Shown piece after piece: positions 22,313 through 24,010 of a DNA stretch of 24,010 nucleotides (positions are counted from its first letter, which is position 1; each line of letters starts with the position of its first letter). The DNA is from Bacteroidota bacterium (lineage in GTDB: Bacteria > Bacteroidota > Bacteroidia > Flavobacteriales > Weeksellaceae), in assembly GCA_023460855.1 (NCBI GenBank), contig JAEWOS010000021.1, positions 1-24,010 of the forward strand, given 5' to 3'. Under the pieces are notes generated by a model. The model had not been told where the DNA came from. It saw nothing but the letters and a program-made list of their open reading frames with translations, and made no database searches. The position numbers and the translations under genes were made by a program.

Positions 22313-22831
22313 ATGAATAAGATTGAGTTTCGACAGGCAACAGCTGACGATGCAGATGAAATCTGGAAAATTCTTCAGCAGTCCATTGAAAGACGCAGAA
22401 TTGACGGCTCGCGGCAATGGCAGGACGGTTATCCGAATTTGGAAACAGTGAAATCGGATATTGAACGAGGAGCAGGCTTCGTGCTTACCGAAAATGGCCG
22501 CATTGCGGCTTACGCTGCAGTTATTTTTAATGATGAGCCTGCATATCTTGAAATAGAAGGCAAATGGCTTTCCGATGGCGATTTTTTCGTTGTTCACCGC
22601 GTTGCCGTTTCAGATGATTTTGCAGGGAAAGGATATGCCACAGAAATTTTCCGAAAAATTGAAGAGCACAGTCTAAAAAACGGCGTGCACAGCATAAAAG
22701 TCGATACCAATTTTGATAATCCGGCGATGCTCCGTATTTTGGAAAAACTGAATTATACTTATTGCGGTGAAGTTTATTTTAGAGGCTCTGCGCGAAAAGC
22801 TTTTGAAAAAATTCTGATCTCTGATTCCTGA
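22313..22831 (+). CDS. GNAT-family N-acetyltransferase
   Basis: The 172-residue protein is a canonical GNAT: FRQATADDADEIWKILQQSI at the N-terminus, a central beta strand with GRIAAYAAVIF, the acetyl-CoA motif region FVVHRVAVSDDFAGKGYATEIFRKIEEHS, and a C-terminal NPAMLRILEKLNYTYCGEVYF. The Q/R-x-x-G-x-A loop is present as DFAGKGYA. The acceptor is unknown. It is preceded by a -7 box with an overlapping palindrome. The stop codon lies within the near-palindrome TGATTCCTGAATCA (22822-22835), which has no T-run after it. The alcohol dehydrogenase gene follows in the same direction 64 nt later. Confidence 0.9.
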   Translation: MNKIEFRQATADDADEIWKILQQSIERRRIDGSRQWQDGYPNLETVKSDIERGAGFVLTENGRIAAYAAVIFNDEPAYLEIEGKWLSDGDFFVVHRVAVSDDFAGKGYATEIFRKIEEHSLKNGVHSIKVDTNFDNPAMLRILEKLNYTYCGEVYFRGSARKAFEKILISDS

Positions 22832-22855
22832 ATCACAGACGTTTACATATGTCGG

Positions 22856-22883
22856 ATTAAACAATTAAACAATTAAATAAATA
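22856..22883. repeat. Three 8-nt tandem units (ATTAAACA) before the dehydrogenase gene
   Basis: ATTAAACA, ATTAAACA and ATTAAATA follow each other with 8-nt periodicity, ending 12 nt before the ATG at 22896. The TTAAAC core is shared with the units before crcB. Confidence 0.5.
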
Positions 22884-22895
22884 GTACAACTCAAA

Positions 22896-23957
22896 ATGAA
22901 CAATACTTTTCAGGTGAAAGCCTTTGGCACCGAAGCTCCCGATGCAGATTTACAACACATGACCATCGACAGGAGGGAAATTCTACCGAATGACGTGGAG
23001 ATTGATATTCTATACTGTGGAGTTTGCCACAGCGATCTTCACACTGCAAGAAACGACTGGGGCGGAACTAAATATCCATCCGTTCCCGGACATGAAATTG
23101 TAGGAATCGCCAAGAACGTCGGAAGCGCCGTAACTAAAGTGAAAACCGGCGATAAAGTAGCAGTTGGCTGCCTGGTCGACAGCTGCAGAACATGTTCGAG
23201 TTGCACACAGGATCTGGAGCAGTATTGCCTGAACGGAATGGTCGGAACGTACAACGGAAGAGATTTTCATCTTGGTGGACATACTTTCGGCGGTTATTCG
23301 GAAAGGGTAGTAGTCGATGAAAATTACGTACTGAAAGTTCCGGACAACCTGGATCTTGCAGCTGTAGCTCCTGTCCTTTGTGCGGGAGTTACGACCTGGT
23401 CACCTTTAATTCACTGGAATGCTGGTCCGGATTCCAAAGTCGCCGTGATTGGTTTGGGCGGACTCGGACATATGGCTGTAAAACTTGCAAAAGGTCTGGG
23501 AGCACACGTTTCCTTATTTTCACGCTCGCCAAATAAAATGCAGGATGCACTGGATCTTGGCTGCGATGAAGTGATTTTCTCCACTGATGAAGCGCAGATG
23601 AAATCTGCAAGAGGGAAATTTGATCTGATAATTGACACGGTTCCATATGATCACGATTTGAATCCTTACATACAGTCACTTGCCATTGACGGAACTTTGG
23701 TTTTGGTGGGATACATCGGAAAAATGGAAGGAATTCTTGCAACACCTCCAATGATTGGCGGAAGGCGCTCTATTGCCGGTTCAGTGATTGCCGGAATTAA
23801 GGAAACGCAGGAACTCCTGGATTTTTGTGGAGAACACAACATCGTGGCAGATATTGAACTGATAAACATGCAGGACATCAACGAAGCGTACGAAAGAATG
23901 CTGCGAAGCGATGTGAAGTACCGATTCGTAATTGATATGGCAAGTCTGAAAAATTAG
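22896..23957 (+). CDS. Zinc-dependent NAD(P) alcohol dehydrogenase / aldehyde reductase (YahK-like)
   Basis: The 353-residue protein is a medium-chain dehydrogenase. Catalytic zinc ligands are C44 (CGVCHSD), the H66-E67 pair (VPGHEIVG) and a Cys in APVLCAGVTTW. The structural zinc ligands are C97, C100, C103 and C111 (SCRTCSSC...QYC). The cofactor site is GLGGLGHMAVKLAKGLGA, followed by a LFSRSPNK loop whose Ser-Arg after the second strand suggests NADPH preference. It is closest to the cinnamyl-alcohol-dehydrogenase/YahK group that reduces a wide range of aldehydes. It starts at 22896 after an A/T-rich 8-nt repeat. The C-terminus DMASLKN and the stop are inside the window. Confidence 0.94.
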   Translation: MNNTFQVKAFGTEAPDADLQHMTIDRREILPNDVEIDILYCGVCHSDLHTARNDWGGTKYPSVPGHEIVGIAKNVGSAVTKVKTGDKVAVGCLVDSCRTCSSCTQDLEQYCLNGMVGTYNGRDFHLGGHTFGGYSERVVVDENYVLKVPDNLDLAAVAPVLCAGVTTWSPLIHWNAGPDSKVAVIGLGGLGHMAVKLAKGLGAHVSLFSRSPNKMQDALDLGCDEVIFSTDEAQMKSARGKFDLIIDTVPYDHDLNPYIQSLAIDGTLVLVGYIGKMEGILATPPMIGGRRSIAGSVIAGIKETQELLDFCGEHNIVADIELINMQDINEAYERMLRSDVKYRFVIDMASLKN

Positions 23958-23989
23958 ATTTTTTTCGGCGCAGTTTTGGATGATTTTTT

Positions 23990-24010
23990 CGGGGGGCGCC
24001 GGGGGGGCCG
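23990..24010. other. G/C-only homopolymer-like end, probably artefact
   Basis: The last 21 bases contain only G and C, with runs of six and seven G, in DNA that is otherwise moderately AT-rich. It starts directly after TTTTTT. This looks like low-quality sequence at a contig end rather than real DNA. Confidence 0.6.

Overview
The window looks like a chromosomal piece from a Bacteroidota bacterium of the class Flavobacteriia, most likely close to Chryseobacterium or Kaistella. The reasons are promoters of the form TTG-N20-TAnnTTTG, secreted proteins whose signal peptides end in A-Q, a DUF2911 protein, a periplasmic-TPR histidine kinase, a serine tRNA without encoded CCA, and product sequences typical of that group. 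The left edge cuts a gene. The right edge ends in a G/C-only run that looks like a sequence-end artefact.

Layout. (1) 1-2237, mostly minus strand: two paralogous small secreted proteins, a lipoprotein, and between them a plus-strand remnant of carB lying between two near-identical terminator stems. (2) 2391-4977: an overlapping histidine kinase / NarL-type response regulator pair. (3) 5256-9659: a two-gene operon encoding a cytoplasmic-looking fusion of a trypsin/V8-type protease with a subtilisin-type protease, then a long M19-dipeptidase-fold protein with an altered metal motif. It is preceded by a leader with a 13-codon mini-ORF. (4) 9738-11153: a DUF2911 protein and an outer-membrane beta-barrel protein, closed by a strong terminator. 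(5) 11248-13777: an Ada-type alkylation response protein, a fructosamine-kinase family protein and a GNAT acetyltransferase. (6) 13964-17690: a HAD phosphatase and a stand-alone HsdR-N nuclease-fold protein on the minus strand, divergent from holA, then trxB and crcB, with a SemiSWEET gene overlapping crcB tail to tail. (7) 18209-18293: tRNA-Ser(UGA). (8) 18400-20900: an AT-rich accessory stretch in which three related intergenic repeats, each ending in GTTA, alternate with unknown or cassette-like genes and a Gdx/SugE-type SMR exporter. (9) 20897-23957: a small secreted protein, a FrnE-like DsbA-family oxidoreductase, a second GNAT and a zinc alcohol dehydrogenase.

Two parts deserve most attention. 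The S1+S8 fusion plus M19-like operon has three hydrolase active sites and no export signal, so it may be an intracellular protein or peptide degradation device or a conflict system. The repeat-gene-repeat stretch after tRNA-Ser resembles an integron-like cassette array, with outer TAAC...GTTA motifs, genes starting 17-54 nt after each GTTA, and an SMR exporter cargo, but no integrase is present in the window. Both interpretations are inferences from sequence pattern and family knowledge. No search was run.
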